Shown here one piece after another: positions 43,901 to 52,009 of a stretch of 56,587 nucleotides of DNA. A program made the position numbers and the translations under genes. The notes under the pieces were generated by a model, which did not search any database, had not been told where the DNA came from, and worked only from the letters and a program-made list of their open reading frames with translations. Source of the stretch: a virus; IMG/VR virus record IMGVR_UViG_3300032092_000034, positions 1 to 56,587 of that record; one strand, 5' to 3'. Position 1 is the first letter of the stretch; the number at the start of each line of letters is the position of its first letter.

Positions 43901-46900
43901 ATACGTTTGAGTAAACCAAACAATTTTGCACGGTCTTCTGCTACTTTAATTGGGTAGCGTTCGTTTTGGAACATAGTAGCTGCCCAATGCCCACCTCTTT
44001 TAGTGAACAAATTACTCAAGAACGACTTGGCGGTATGTTCTTTTAGCTGGACTTCAGACTCAGCTTGTGCCGCAAGTTGTTCATCTGATAGATTTGACTC
44101 GTCGTATGTCTCCGCCTTTTTTGTTTCAGTAGGCAGGGGAGCCATTTGGACGCCGCCCTTTGGAGCAGACATGACGTATTCAAATGCGCCAAAGGTTTCA
44201 ATTAGCGCATTGCGCTCTCCAACAGTATCTGGAATGCCAAGTACTTGGGCAACAGCTTTTACAAAATTAGACCATGCATCTTTGACTTGACCCCATAATG
44301 AAGCACTAGCTGGGATCTGTATGCGTTGTAATTCTTTTTGAAATGCACGGTCAGTCACAGCATAGGCTACAAACTCATACACGTTCTTGTATGCAGCAGG
44401 GTACTTTTGCGCCAAGAGAGGCTGTGTTTTACCCATCAAGTAATCAAGATGCACTGCGCCGTCTTCTTGTTTTTGAGATAACTTACCCGTGCTTTCTTCA
44501 AAACTGTTTAACACGCGTATGGTCCCGGCGTGCGCAAACTCATGTAGTAAGACAGTCTCTGTCTGTCCTTCTTTGGTCACCCGGACAGTATCCGTTTGAG
44601 GGTCGTACTCCGCAGGGCGATTGTTTTGTAATCCTTTTACGATTTCAACTTTTGTATCTAGTTTAAGTTTGTAAAGCGCCTGTGCAATAGCTCTATGTAC
44701 GGGGTCTTGCGCAGAAGTACGTAAGTAGTTTAGGAAAGCTGTGGCGTTATTCTTATCAAGCTGTTCTTCAACAAACTTTGGTAGTGGTTTAGTCTTAGGC
44801 ACGCCTTCAGGTTGGATGTCCTGCGTTTCAGCTAAGTAACCAGACAATCTTTCAGCCGCAAGGTCATGTTCAGGCTGATTATTAGTCGCTAAACCTTCAA
44901 AGTAAACCTGTTTTTCTTCAGGCGACAACGCGCCAAACTCAGGCAGGTGTAGCCGCGCATCGGGTTCAATACCGTTGTGGTATTCCCGTGTGTCTTCGTA
45001 CATCTCCTGTTGTTCAGGAGTTATTTCTTGTTCTCGCGTTTCTGGAACACCACTAGGCTTTCCTTTGGTTACTATTGAATTAAATAATTCATTCTTGTCG
45101 TTTATTTCTTTTATCAATTCTTCGTCGGTAAGCGCCGCTGCTCTAGAAGGAGGCAAAAGATATGATTGTTCATCGCCGTCAGAGTATTTAGCCGCAATAA
45201 CAGTCCAACCACCTTCGCCCCGCACAACTTTGTATTCAGTATTTTTGTTGTAAGCAGGTTCATCAAAGTATTCGGGAATAGTAACAGTAGCTGTGTACAT
45301 TTCTCCCGGCTGATCTTTTGCCGCATCAATTTTTGCCTGCGCTTCAATATGACCAAGATTTGTAGTTTCTTCTACGCTTTTTTTATTTAACTCTTCTACA
45401 GGCGCTTCAGATTCTATTTTTTCTCCTGTAATAGGGTGTACAAAAGAAAAATCTTCTTCGTCTGCGTCAATTGGAAGGGATTCATCTACTGGAGCTTGTT
45501 GCGTTCCTTCTCCTGCAACAGGTTGCACAACATCCTGTCTAGGAGGAACCACTCCAGATCCGTCAGGTTCTCCAAGTCCTTCGGTGGGTACGACTGTATC
45601 GGGCTGTTGAGCCACTGGAACGCTTGTTCCACCTGCTGTGGTGTCAGTTGGTACAACATCTGGCGCTCCTTTCTGAGCTGCTTGTAGAGTCTCAATTTGG
45701 GTTTTGACGCGTCTTTGCTTATTTCTTTTACCACTTAACGCGCCTTGTTCTGCTTGAGTAATAGTGCCATCTTGCTTCTTTGCTTCAAGTACCTTAATCT
45801 CTTCAGTTCGTTTATTAAAGTCTTGTACAAGCAAATCAACTTCCGTAGCTGGCGCACCAGCAGGCATGGCAACGGGCGTACCTTCAGGAGAGATTTCAAA
45901 ACCGGATACAGTGCGCTGCGCTGTAGTAGGCGCAAGTTCAGGCTCTGGACCTAGGTCAGTACCCGTAGGCACTTCAACATCTGCCAACCCTTTGGTTTGG
46001 ATCTTTTGCGCTTCGGCCTCAGGCCCTTTGCCAAGTGCTACGTCTGCAACGCCAGTAATAGCGCCACCACCAAGACCGCCCTTGAGTCCAGCATTGATAA
46101 ACCGTTCAAAATTCTTCGGGGTGAAAAACTCTTGGTTTTGGTCAACAAAATTTTCAGCAGCAGCACTCGATACTTCTTGCAACGCTTCAGTACCGCCTTC
46201 AGTCACAAAGCCTTTGGCTACGCCCGTGCCTGCACGTTTATACCAAGCCGCACCCAATTCTTCAGGGCCGATTCCAGACAACTTTGCTTTGCGTAATAGA
46301 CTTATAGGTAACGCAGCGTCCAACACGGCGTTAAAGCCACCAAACGCAATTGCCGTACCAATATCTTGTTTGCCTGTGGCTTCATAAATGTTCTGATAAA
46401 CATCGGGTATGTTCTGCGCCGCAGAGCCAACCAACGCGCCACCTGCTTCATACTTTAGTGCAGTCTGCCGTGCAGCTTGAATACCCGCTTGCGTCGCAGC
46501 TTGCTTTAATTCTTCACCTACCAGCCCTTTGGCGGCTTGATTCAGCACAGCTTTCTCAGCAGCAGACTGCGCCGCCGCTACTGCACCACGCCCTAAAACA
46601 GATGCTGCGCCGCCAGTGAACAAACTTGGTATGAGAGAGGGCAGGGCTTCTCCAACTGCTTCCTTGGCGTATGTAAGCGCATCCCCTACACCTGTGATGT
46701 CGGTATACGATGCTATTTCAGCTGGATATTTTTTTGCTATTTCTTCTTGGGTCTTTGCAGCCTCTTGCATCTGCTGCGCGGCGTACTCATCTGCGCCAAC
46801 TGCTTTACCAACCATAGCAGGCAGGATATCCCCAAGCAGCATACCGGTTTGCGCTGCGCCACGTTTGATGGACGGAATGAAGCCAGTTTCCGGTTTCTTT

Positions 46901-47040
46901 ACTGGGGCAGGGGGAGCCTCTGGTTCTTGCATCAAATTAAGATAGTCTGACGCCAGCATTTTTACCGCATCTACTGGCAGGCCATCAGGCCCTTCAAAGT
47001 TATAAACCTTCCCGCCGGAACGTACTTTGTAAGTTGCCAT
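40948..47040 (-). CDS. Giant polyvalent virion protein, 2030 residues
   Basis: Small N-terminal domain (MATYKVRSGGKVYNFEGPDG). Ala/Gly-rich helical regions (~60-340) with membrane-like stretches follow. The region ~350-560 is disordered and Pro/Thr/Glu-rich. A zincin-like motif H833-E-F-A-H837 ('LLHEFAHAG') comes next, then long helical parts, and a C-terminal region (~1400-2030) with 'TRYNPAFAPMNFVRDALTNA' and 'ALFMFFRPAATGAVRAIEAL'. The last recalls the large polyvalent protein-associated domain LPD38. Such proteins are packaged and ejected into the host with the DNA and combine several effector domains. It is the last gene of the right late run. Confidence 0.78.
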   Translation of the reverse strand: MATYKVRSGGKVYNFEGPDGLPVDAVKMLASDYLNLMQEPEAPPAPVKKPETGFIPSIKRGAAQTGMLLGDILPAMVGKAVGADEYAAQQMQEAAKTQEEIAKKYPAEIASYTDITGVGDALTYAKEAVGEALPSLIPSLFTGGAASVLGRGAVAAAQSAAEKAVLNQAAKGLVGEELKQAATQAGIQAARQTALKYEAGGALVGSAAQNIPDVYQNIYEATGKQDIGTAIAFGGFNAVLDAALPISLLRKAKLSGIGPEELGAAWYKRAGTGVAKGFVTEGGTEALQEVSSAAAENFVDQNQEFFTPKNFERFINAGLKGGLGGGAITGVADVALGKGPEAEAQKIQTKGLADVEVPTGTDLGPEPELAPTTAQRTVSGFEISPEGTPVAMPAGAPATEVDLLVQDFNKRTEEIKVLEAKKQDGTITQAEQGALSGKRNKQRRVKTQIETLQAAQKGAPDVVPTDTTAGGTSVPVAQQPDTVVPTEGLGEPDGSGVVPPRQDVVQPVAGEGTQQAPVDESLPIDADEEDFSFVHPITGEKIESEAPVEELNKKSVEETTNLGHIEAQAKIDAAKDQPGEMYTATVTIPEYFDEPAYNKNTEYKVVRGEGGWTVIAAKYSDGDEQSYLLPPSRAAALTDEELIKEINDKNELFNSIVTKGKPSGVPETREQEITPEQQEMYEDTREYHNGIEPDARLHLPEFGALSPEEKQVYFEGLATNNQPEHDLAAERLSGYLAETQDIQPEGVPKTKPLPKFVEEQLDKNNATAFLNYLRTSAQDPVHRAIAQALYKLKLDTKVEIVKGLQNNRPAEYDPQTDTVRVTKEGQTETVLLHEFAHAGTIRVLNSFEESTGKLSQKQEDGAVHLDYLMGKTQPLLAQKYPAAYKNVYEFVAYAVTDRAFQKELQRIQIPASASLWGQVKDAWSNFVKAVAQVLGIPDTVGERNALIETFGAFEYVMSAPKGGVQMAPLPTETKKAETYDESNLSDEQLAAQAESEVQLKEHTAKSFLSNLFTKRGGHWAATMFQNERYPIKVAEDRAKLFGLLKRIGPDLNNVYGQITRSAGMAVNLYDEYLRNATEETHAAVEAYAKKSGLTIKEALARLHIILEARHEPERRRVKYIKTVPLENDSKRIKFEGKEYSAEGFREAIMRELAQPSYAVTEDMTQDQINELDQKRKERALDLRAMLDQVVDDKTFHAKQINGKPTAPEMFNQNNAMYNVIANRTPRQIAAILKERVTPETEKEVDAVVESLRKVNQLTQTLNKMANYHSQPASNVIDFYNFQNYVPFKGRPGFRQIDEEFNIDSRRIGGDLQEGQNPFSGRESESENPLLQSLADGASAAMRAGRKDLTLSIKNAVRDKLLIGKVSKDPIKFEDRFLNNVEKKDIGGDNKIFHYNADGTVDIIELNDPKQREAIRRSYRTTQPLIEIANAITSGIGQMHTRYNPAFAPMNFVRDALTNAFTLGAEFGPTKAGQLLTAVAADVAGGGMYKSIKFSNLYANGKFDKLKELAAKDQYYADLLDYIQLGGKVSYLQGLAAKGALDGLIKEVGRSGILQKKDQVDKFIDIYNDMFELSSRAATYRMLKDQFFAENKSSGKFKNDADALADAKSQAVEYAKNLANFEQVGRWGKGAGALFMFFRPAATGAVRAIEALAPAFGFNEANFREEAAAQGRTEEQIDNAVKELKQRQTNARYMSTGLIGTGVAMYYMALMMAEDDDLGRNKVVTDDMARWTRYARFHIPGTDIIIQIPWGFGLGAFASAGAQIASVASGRTSLLDAFGNIVVTGADSFMPLPVSRISPIDNFPAFAMDSVTPSAFRPFFEYVMNLDGLGRQIYNNRQSRFGDAYTGGDNIPEMYKKAARELFDATNGAVDWSPNTMYFFASNYFDGIAKMASSATNVGLTVAGAKEFDPKNDMVFLSSFIGSKSNIDAREFSSIEKQVKKMEQRINSLRDRPEQLEKFMEDNPNAYSAVQFYNMQVNGTLRNIRTMANQVRANKDLTIMERKEQLKQLNDMSSLVKHRLVEAFDTLDVKP

Positions 47041-47043
47041 GTT

Positions 47044-49572
47044 TTAACCCAAATCAATTATGTCATCATCATCGTCTTTTGAAGAGGATACCCCAGTCAT
47101 ACCAAATCCAGTTGTCATTGGTAAATATTTTTTCAGGGCTTGGTTTATCATACGATCATAGTCTTCTGGCTTTACTGGCATTCCGCTCGCTTTTATTTTT
47201 CCGTCAACTTCGCCACGCGCCAGTTTAATAGCTTCCGCTCTGCTTTTTGCTGCATATTGCATACCACGCAAACCAGCAGTGCCAGACCTAGCAGCAATTT
47301 GCTGCCCTAACAACCCTTCTTTTACTTTATTTGCACGAATAGTCTCATCAAGTTGACGTTGCTGCTGTTTGATAGTCTCTTGGGTTTGCTGTAACTGACG
47401 CATATTTGTGGCGTGTTGCATTGCAGTTGCGGAGTCATTCTTACGTGTGGCGATGTTGAATTTACGCATCTCCATTTGCAGCTTCATATCGTTATCATCT
47501 GCGGCAGCAGCAAGTTTTTGGCTTTCAGCAACAGACGCAGCAAGTACTGGACTAGCGGCAGCAAGACTTCCAAGTAGGCCCGCAGTACCCTGACCTTTGC
47601 TTTTCTTACCCTTTTCAGAAGCTTGAGCAGCTACATTAAAACCATATTCAGTAATTGCTTTATTAAAAGCTTGTTCTTTAATTTGTTTAGACTTACCTGA
47701 TTGTTTTTCTATCAAGTCTTGAAGTCCCTTCAAGTCCTCTTTGCTTTCGGCTTGCAGTTTGTCACGAAACTCGTCAAAAGTTTTCATGAATTCGTCTTTA
47801 GGCACGCCCTGTTCTTCAGCCATCTTTGTGATGGCTTTATCCATACTTGGGCTGAGTTTTTTTTGCTTTACAACAGGCTTTTCCTCTTGCGTATCTTTTG
47901 CAATAAAAGCAGGAGTAGACCGTGCGCCAGCACCTTTTGGTTGAGGGCGGTTAGCCATAGTAGGAGCAGGCGCTCTACCTGATTCCCGCATAACTCGGTT
48001 GTATTCAGAATTAGGATCGTTTTTTCTAGCAGTATCCCCAGTCCAATCTTGAATTAATTCAAAAGGTGATTTTGATTTACCAGCTTGTTGTAACGCCGCT
48101 TCAACGCCTAAATCTTCACTAGTTTGTGGCACTAACCCACGGTCAGCAAACGCAACGATGCCGCCATTTGCAGCATACATAATTTCTTCTTGACGCTCTT
48201 GTGGGATTTGGTCAAACGCGTTGCCAAGACCGTGACTTAAAGAAGCTGACTGTGCTTGTATTGCATTTAGTTGTGCGATACGTTCATCAATTGCATTTGC
48301 AGTATCAATATCACGACGAGCAAGCGCGGCTGATTTCATGTCCGTCAAAGCTTGTATGCTGTATGTATCGTCAATCAAATTTTCTTTGTTGTTTTGACTT
48401 GTTACATCGCCGCCATCTGCATAACGAACTACAGACTCACCATCCATAATCTGACCGCCATCGGCGTAGCTCTTCATTAATCCGCCATCTGCCGCCATCA
48501 TTCTGGACAGGCCATACGCACCCATACCCAAGCCAGCAAGCTGACCCATTGTGCTACCGGGGGCTTCATACATAGTGCTTGTAGATTTTTGACCCAAAGG
48601 CATACCACGCACCAAGTCAGACATGAAGCCCAACTGCTTGTATGGGTAGTTCTGTTGGTTCTGGAAGTCCTGATACGCCATGTCCAGCGGACGCTGGGCT
48701 TGTTGTTGCATCTGACCGCCGTAAGCGCTTTGCAACTTGTTGATGTCCATGCCTTGCTGAAACTGCTGACCACCTAACTGACCAAGTTGACCTGCGCTTT
48801 GTAGAGCGGTTTGAAGTCCCTGCATACCAAGACCAGCACCGTATTGGCGAGACTGCTCACCCAATTGTTGTGCTTGCATCCGACGGGCTTGGTCGGCATT
48901 GAATTGTTGTTGAGCCTGTTGGAACGCGGCATTAGAGCCTTGGGCTTGAATATCACCCATCTGCTGACTAAGATTGCGCTCACGCTCTGCTCGCATGATG
49001 GCCTCCCGACCACCGCCAAAAGCACCGGCTTGAGTGGCTTGAGCTTGTTGTTGTGCGCCTTGAATTCCAGATTGCCGGGCAGCTTCACGCTTGCCAATAT
49101 CAATGACGTTCTGTTGATACGGGTTCATGTAGAAGTTGGCTGCGTCCTGACCAAACGTACCGCCAGAGAATTTTCCGCCTTGATAATTAGTACCCAACGC
49201 GCCAATACCTGCGGCGGTGGCTAAGTCTGAACCTGTACCCAATTGCTGAGAAGGCTGCATATTTGCAGCGCCTTGAAACGCCTGTTGCTGCATGGGGGTA
49301 AACCCAGCAATTCGATTGCCGCCATACTGTTGATATGGGTTTTGGTTAATGTCGGTAAGCGCCGCGCCTTTAGCAAGGGTACTCTGTGCGTATGGACGCG
49401 CCCATTCTGGCAGTTCTACCGTCTGTGTAGTTTTATCAGCGGGTGCTGGCGCACTTCCACCACCGCCACCGCCGTCACCAAGGACTAAACCACCAGCCTT
49501 GCGGTAGGTCGCAGAATCACCGAGCGGTTCGCCCAATGCGTATAACTCACGACGAGAGTAGCTGCGTTTCAT
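47044..49572 (-). CDS. Gln/Gly/Ala-rich internal virion protein, 842 residues
   Basis: N-terminus MKRSYSRRELYALGEPLGDS. The conserved part is 'PEWARPYAQSTLAKGAALTD', 'YGGNRIAGFTPMQQQAFQGA'. A Gln-rich helical region (~160-330) is followed by three copies of a short 'ADGG' element (~360-395). Disordered and helical C-terminal regions with a Gln-rich coiled coil come next, and the end is KDDDDDIIDLG. Family pattern and location fit an internal or ejected protein of short-tailed phages. No enzyme motif is visible. Overlaps the GNAT-like gene by four bases. Confidence 0.7.
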   Translation of the reverse strand: MKRSYSRRELYALGEPLGDSATYRKAGGLVLGDGGGGGGSAPAPADKTTQTVELPEWARPYAQSTLAKGAALTDINQNPYQQYGGNRIAGFTPMQQQAFQGAANMQPSQQLGTGSDLATAAGIGALGTNYQGGKFSGGTFGQDAANFYMNPYQQNVIDIGKREAARQSGIQGAQQQAQATQAGAFGGGREAIMRAERERNLSQQMGDIQAQGSNAAFQQAQQQFNADQARRMQAQQLGEQSRQYGAGLGMQGLQTALQSAGQLGQLGGQQFQQGMDINKLQSAYGGQMQQQAQRPLDMAYQDFQNQQNYPYKQLGFMSDLVRGMPLGQKSTSTMYEAPGSTMGQLAGLGMGAYGLSRMMAADGGLMKSYADGGQIMDGESVVRYADGGDVTSQNNKENLIDDTYSIQALTDMKSAALARRDIDTANAIDERIAQLNAIQAQSASLSHGLGNAFDQIPQERQEEIMYAANGGIVAFADRGLVPQTSEDLGVEAALQQAGKSKSPFELIQDWTGDTARKNDPNSEYNRVMRESGRAPAPTMANRPQPKGAGARSTPAFIAKDTQEEKPVVKQKKLSPSMDKAITKMAEEQGVPKDEFMKTFDEFRDKLQAESKEDLKGLQDLIEKQSGKSKQIKEQAFNKAITEYGFNVAAQASEKGKKSKGQGTAGLLGSLAAASPVLAASVAESQKLAAAADDNDMKLQMEMRKFNIATRKNDSATAMQHATNMRQLQQTQETIKQQQRQLDETIRANKVKEGLLGQQIAARSGTAGLRGMQYAAKSRAEAIKLARGEVDGKIKASGMPVKPEDYDRMINQALKKYLPMTTGFGMTGVSSSKDDDDDIIDLG

Positions 49573-49976
49573 AATTCAATCCTCATTACTTGGTGGGTGT
49601 TTTCCATACCCATTTTCTTGTACATCTCAACAAGAGAACCTCTTGCCCAACATTGGGCTTTCTTTGCACCGTTGAGCCGCATAAATTCTTTGGCCTCATC
49701 AAACACGTAGTCTCTGACAACCCCTTTGCCACCCATCAAGTTCACATGCCCAACACGTTCCATCGGGTAGTCAATGAACTCAATTGTGCAAGCACCGGTT
49801 ATGCCTTCACCGGGTTCTTCCCATACCAACAAATGCGTCTTGCCTGTGCGAATGCTGTACTCAATGAACTGCTCATTGTGTGACCCCGGCTCCAAGTCCA
49901 TCGCTTTTTTGAGGAGGGGCAGAGCAACAGGCCATACAACTGGAAGGTGGTTAGGGTGAACGTGGTGCAGAGGCAT
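49569..49976 (-). CDS. GNAT-like virion-module protein, 135 residues
   Basis: 'FIEYSIRTGKTHLLVWEEPG', 'EGITGACTIEFIDYPMERVG' and 'AKKAQCWARGSLVEMYKKMG' followed by 'MENTHQVMRIEL' show the strand/helix order of a small GNAT-like fold. The acetyl-CoA loop (Q/R-x-x-G-x-G/A) is not clear, so catalysis is doubtful. T7-type internal protein A (gp13) occupies an equivalent position in other short-tailed phages, but similarity is only positional. Coupled to the next gene by ATGA. Confidence 0.6.
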   Translation of the reverse strand: MPLHHVHPNHLPVVWPVALPLLKKAMDLEPGSHNEQFIEYSIRTGKTHLLVWEEPGEGITGACTIEFIDYPMERVGHVNLMGGKGVVRDYVFDEAKEFMRLNGAKKAQCWARGSLVEMYKKMGMENTHQVMRIEL

Positions 49977-49978
49977 AG

Positions 49979-51637
49979 TTACGCAGGGAGGTATTTCTCA
50001 GAGCGGCTGTTCTTTGCCACTTTACCTTTGCCTACAGTCTTACCGCGAGCCTTTTGGATTCTGTCCATCATTGCGTACAGCTTACGTGCGCCAGCTTCGG
50101 TTGAGCCATTGCCCAACTCAGAAACAATACGTGCAGGTACAACAAATTCACCGTCAGCCAGTCGTGCAGGTTGCTTCTTGCCAATCACCGCAGGGATGGA
50201 GTCGGACACGCCGTCACCGGGGCCACGCAGTAATCTGCCGCCATCAGAGTAACCACCAAGGTTGTAGCCTGCGTCAGAGATACTGCCACCTGCGGCACGA
50301 CCAAAAGGTTGAGGCATACTAATCCCACCGCCACCGCCACCGCCAAGCCCACCAATATTTCCAATAGAGGGCTTATTTTTCTTTTTTTCTGCCGCTGCTT
50401 GCGCTTCTGCAAACTGTGGGTTTGGCATATATCTTTGTGCATTTGCATCAAAAATGAACTCATTATCCGCGTCAGCTACAAAAAGTTGTGGTGGATTTGG
50501 TAACGCAGTCGGTGGCGCGATTGGCATTTGTGCAGGGGCGCTTGTAGTTTGTTTCAAGTAGTCCGCATACTGGGCATTTGCGTCAATTTGGGGCGCTTGA
50601 GGTTGAGCCGCACGTTGGGCCTGCATTTGTTTAAACGCAAGCAATGCTGGTGTTTCAGTAGGGCGATCCGGGTCTGTTGCGACTCCACCATCTGCATACC
50701 CATACGTTGATTTAGCTTGCTCAGGAGTCAGTTTTGAGTACGAAGGCGCAAAGTACTGCTGCTCCCGACCATATGGATCTGACTGTGGAAACGGAGTGGT
50801 AGTTGGGTTCATAGAAAAACCATAGCGCTGCCCCATGTCTGTATCGGCTTTTTCTTCCTCTGGGGCTTTAGGCTTCATCATTTCAGCCGCAGTTGGCGAA
50901 AGAGCAGACCCGACCTTAGTGGCAAGTCCTATAGGATCTTTACCAATAAGATTACTAATCCCACCTTCTTGGCCCAAAGTCCCAAACCCTTTACCCATAG
51001 CGCCAAATCTATCACCTATTGACATATTGGCAAATTGCATTTTTGCTGCTTCGGGGGTTAAAGCTGCGTTTTGAACTGCTTGGAATTGTGCGCCTGAGTT
51101 TGCGCCAGCGCCAGCTAAAGCTTGATGATCCGCAAGCATCTGTGCTGTTGGCCCTTCTATTGGAGCCGCAAGTGCAGCCTGTTTAGCCATTTCTTGTTGT
51201 GCAAGGACTGACTGTTGAGCCATTGCCCCAGTGCCTGCAAGGTCGGCGGCGGCTGGTGCGGCGGCAGCTTGAACCCCTTGCATAGCTATAGATTCGCCCA
51301 ACCCCGCACCACCATAAGCACCAAGACCCGCCATCAAGCCCTTCTCAAGGCTACCAGTCATGGCAAAGCTTAAACCGCCTGTTATTAAACCAGCAGTCAT
51401 TGGATTAATTGCCCCGCCAGAAACCGCCATCAAGCCAGCACCAGCCACCATAGGCAGGATAGACTCAAGGAAGCCAGCTTCGGGTAAACCCGTGTGTGGG
51501 TTGGTGGTCAGTTGACCGCCGTGGGCTTTGGCAATCGCGTTTAAGCTGTTCACTTCCCGAGGGGACATGTGAACCATTGTGGAATCATTACCACGACCAT
51601 GCGAAGACAAGTGTTGGGCTGCGATTTGTAGGCTCAT
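49979..51637 (-). CDS. Internal virion protein with conserved C-terminal 'ADGEFVVPA' domain, 552 residues
   Basis: N-terminal helical and Gly/Ala-rich regions ('FLESILPMVAGAGLMAVSGG', 'SLEKGLMAGLGAYGGAGLGE') could cross or insert into membranes. A disordered Pro/Gln-rich middle and a Gly-run (~430) follow. The C-terminal ~75 residues are 'RGPGDGVSDSIPAVIGKKQP', 'RLADGEFVVPARIVSELGNG', 'STEAGARKLYAMMDRIQKAR'. That C-terminal domain is widespread in phage virion proteins and may mediate assembly or ejection. Function unknown. Confidence 0.7.
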   Translation of the reverse strand: MSLQIAAQHLSSHGRGNDSTMVHMSPREVNSLNAIAKAHGGQLTTNPHTGLPEAGFLESILPMVAGAGLMAVSGGAINPMTAGLITGGLSFAMTGSLEKGLMAGLGAYGGAGLGESIAMQGVQAAAAPAAADLAGTGAMAQQSVLAQQEMAKQAALAAPIEGPTAQMLADHQALAGAGANSGAQFQAVQNAALTPEAAKMQFANMSIGDRFGAMGKGFGTLGQEGGISNLIGKDPIGLATKVGSALSPTAAEMMKPKAPEEEKADTDMGQRYGFSMNPTTTPFPQSDPYGREQQYFAPSYSKLTPEQAKSTYGYADGGVATDPDRPTETPALLAFKQMQAQRAAQPQAPQIDANAQYADYLKQTTSAPAQMPIAPPTALPNPPQLFVADADNEFIFDANAQRYMPNPQFAEAQAAAEKKKNKPSIGNIGGLGGGGGGGISMPQPFGRAAGGSISDAGYNLGGYSDGGRLLRGPGDGVSDSIPAVIGKKQPARLADGEFVVPARIVSELGNGSTEAGARKLYAMMDRIQKARGKTVGKGKVAKNSRSEKYLPA

Positions 51638-51685
51638 TTTTGCCTCATTTAAACGGGTTTATTGATAGTATCATGGGAATGCTTT

Positions 51686-52009
51686 TTAGCCAACTTTCCA
51701 GTTGGTTCCGTCAGAATAGACTGGAACTGTTACCGCCCCACCAGCCGCCACGGTTGAACCAAAAGTTGGAGTCAGAGCATCAGACACAAACGTCCTTGCG
51801 CCTTGTCTTGAATCTACTGCGCTGGGTAGGTCAGCCACGGCGTACACCGTTGATGCCAATACCGTCTGTTTCAGCACGTTATCCATTTGGTTGAAATACA
51901 ACCGAAAAATATTGTTTAGCTGGTCTTGGTACTGCCGGTCATACTGCTCTGGGGCTAACGGGGTATTTGGTGCAGACGGCGCAATAAAGGCGGTTAAGTT
52001 TATTGCCAT
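51686..52009 (-). CDS. Small virion-associated protein, 107 residues
   Basis: A helical N-terminal half ('PLAPEQYDRQYQDQLNNIFR', 'LYFNQMDNVLKQTV') is followed by a beta-type half ('GARTFVSDALTPTFGSTVAA', 'GGAVTVPVYSDGTNWKVG'). This composition is common in a small phage protein found between tail nozzle and internal protein genes; the 'VP.YSDG.NW..G' end is typical. Its start overlaps the nozzle-like gene's stop by one base. Confidence 0.7.
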   Translation of the reverse strand: MAINLTAFIAPSAPNTPLAPEQYDRQYQDQLNNIFRLYFNQMDNVLKQTVLASTVYAVADLPSAVDSRQGARTFVSDALTPTFGSTVAAGGAVTVPVYSDGTNWKVG

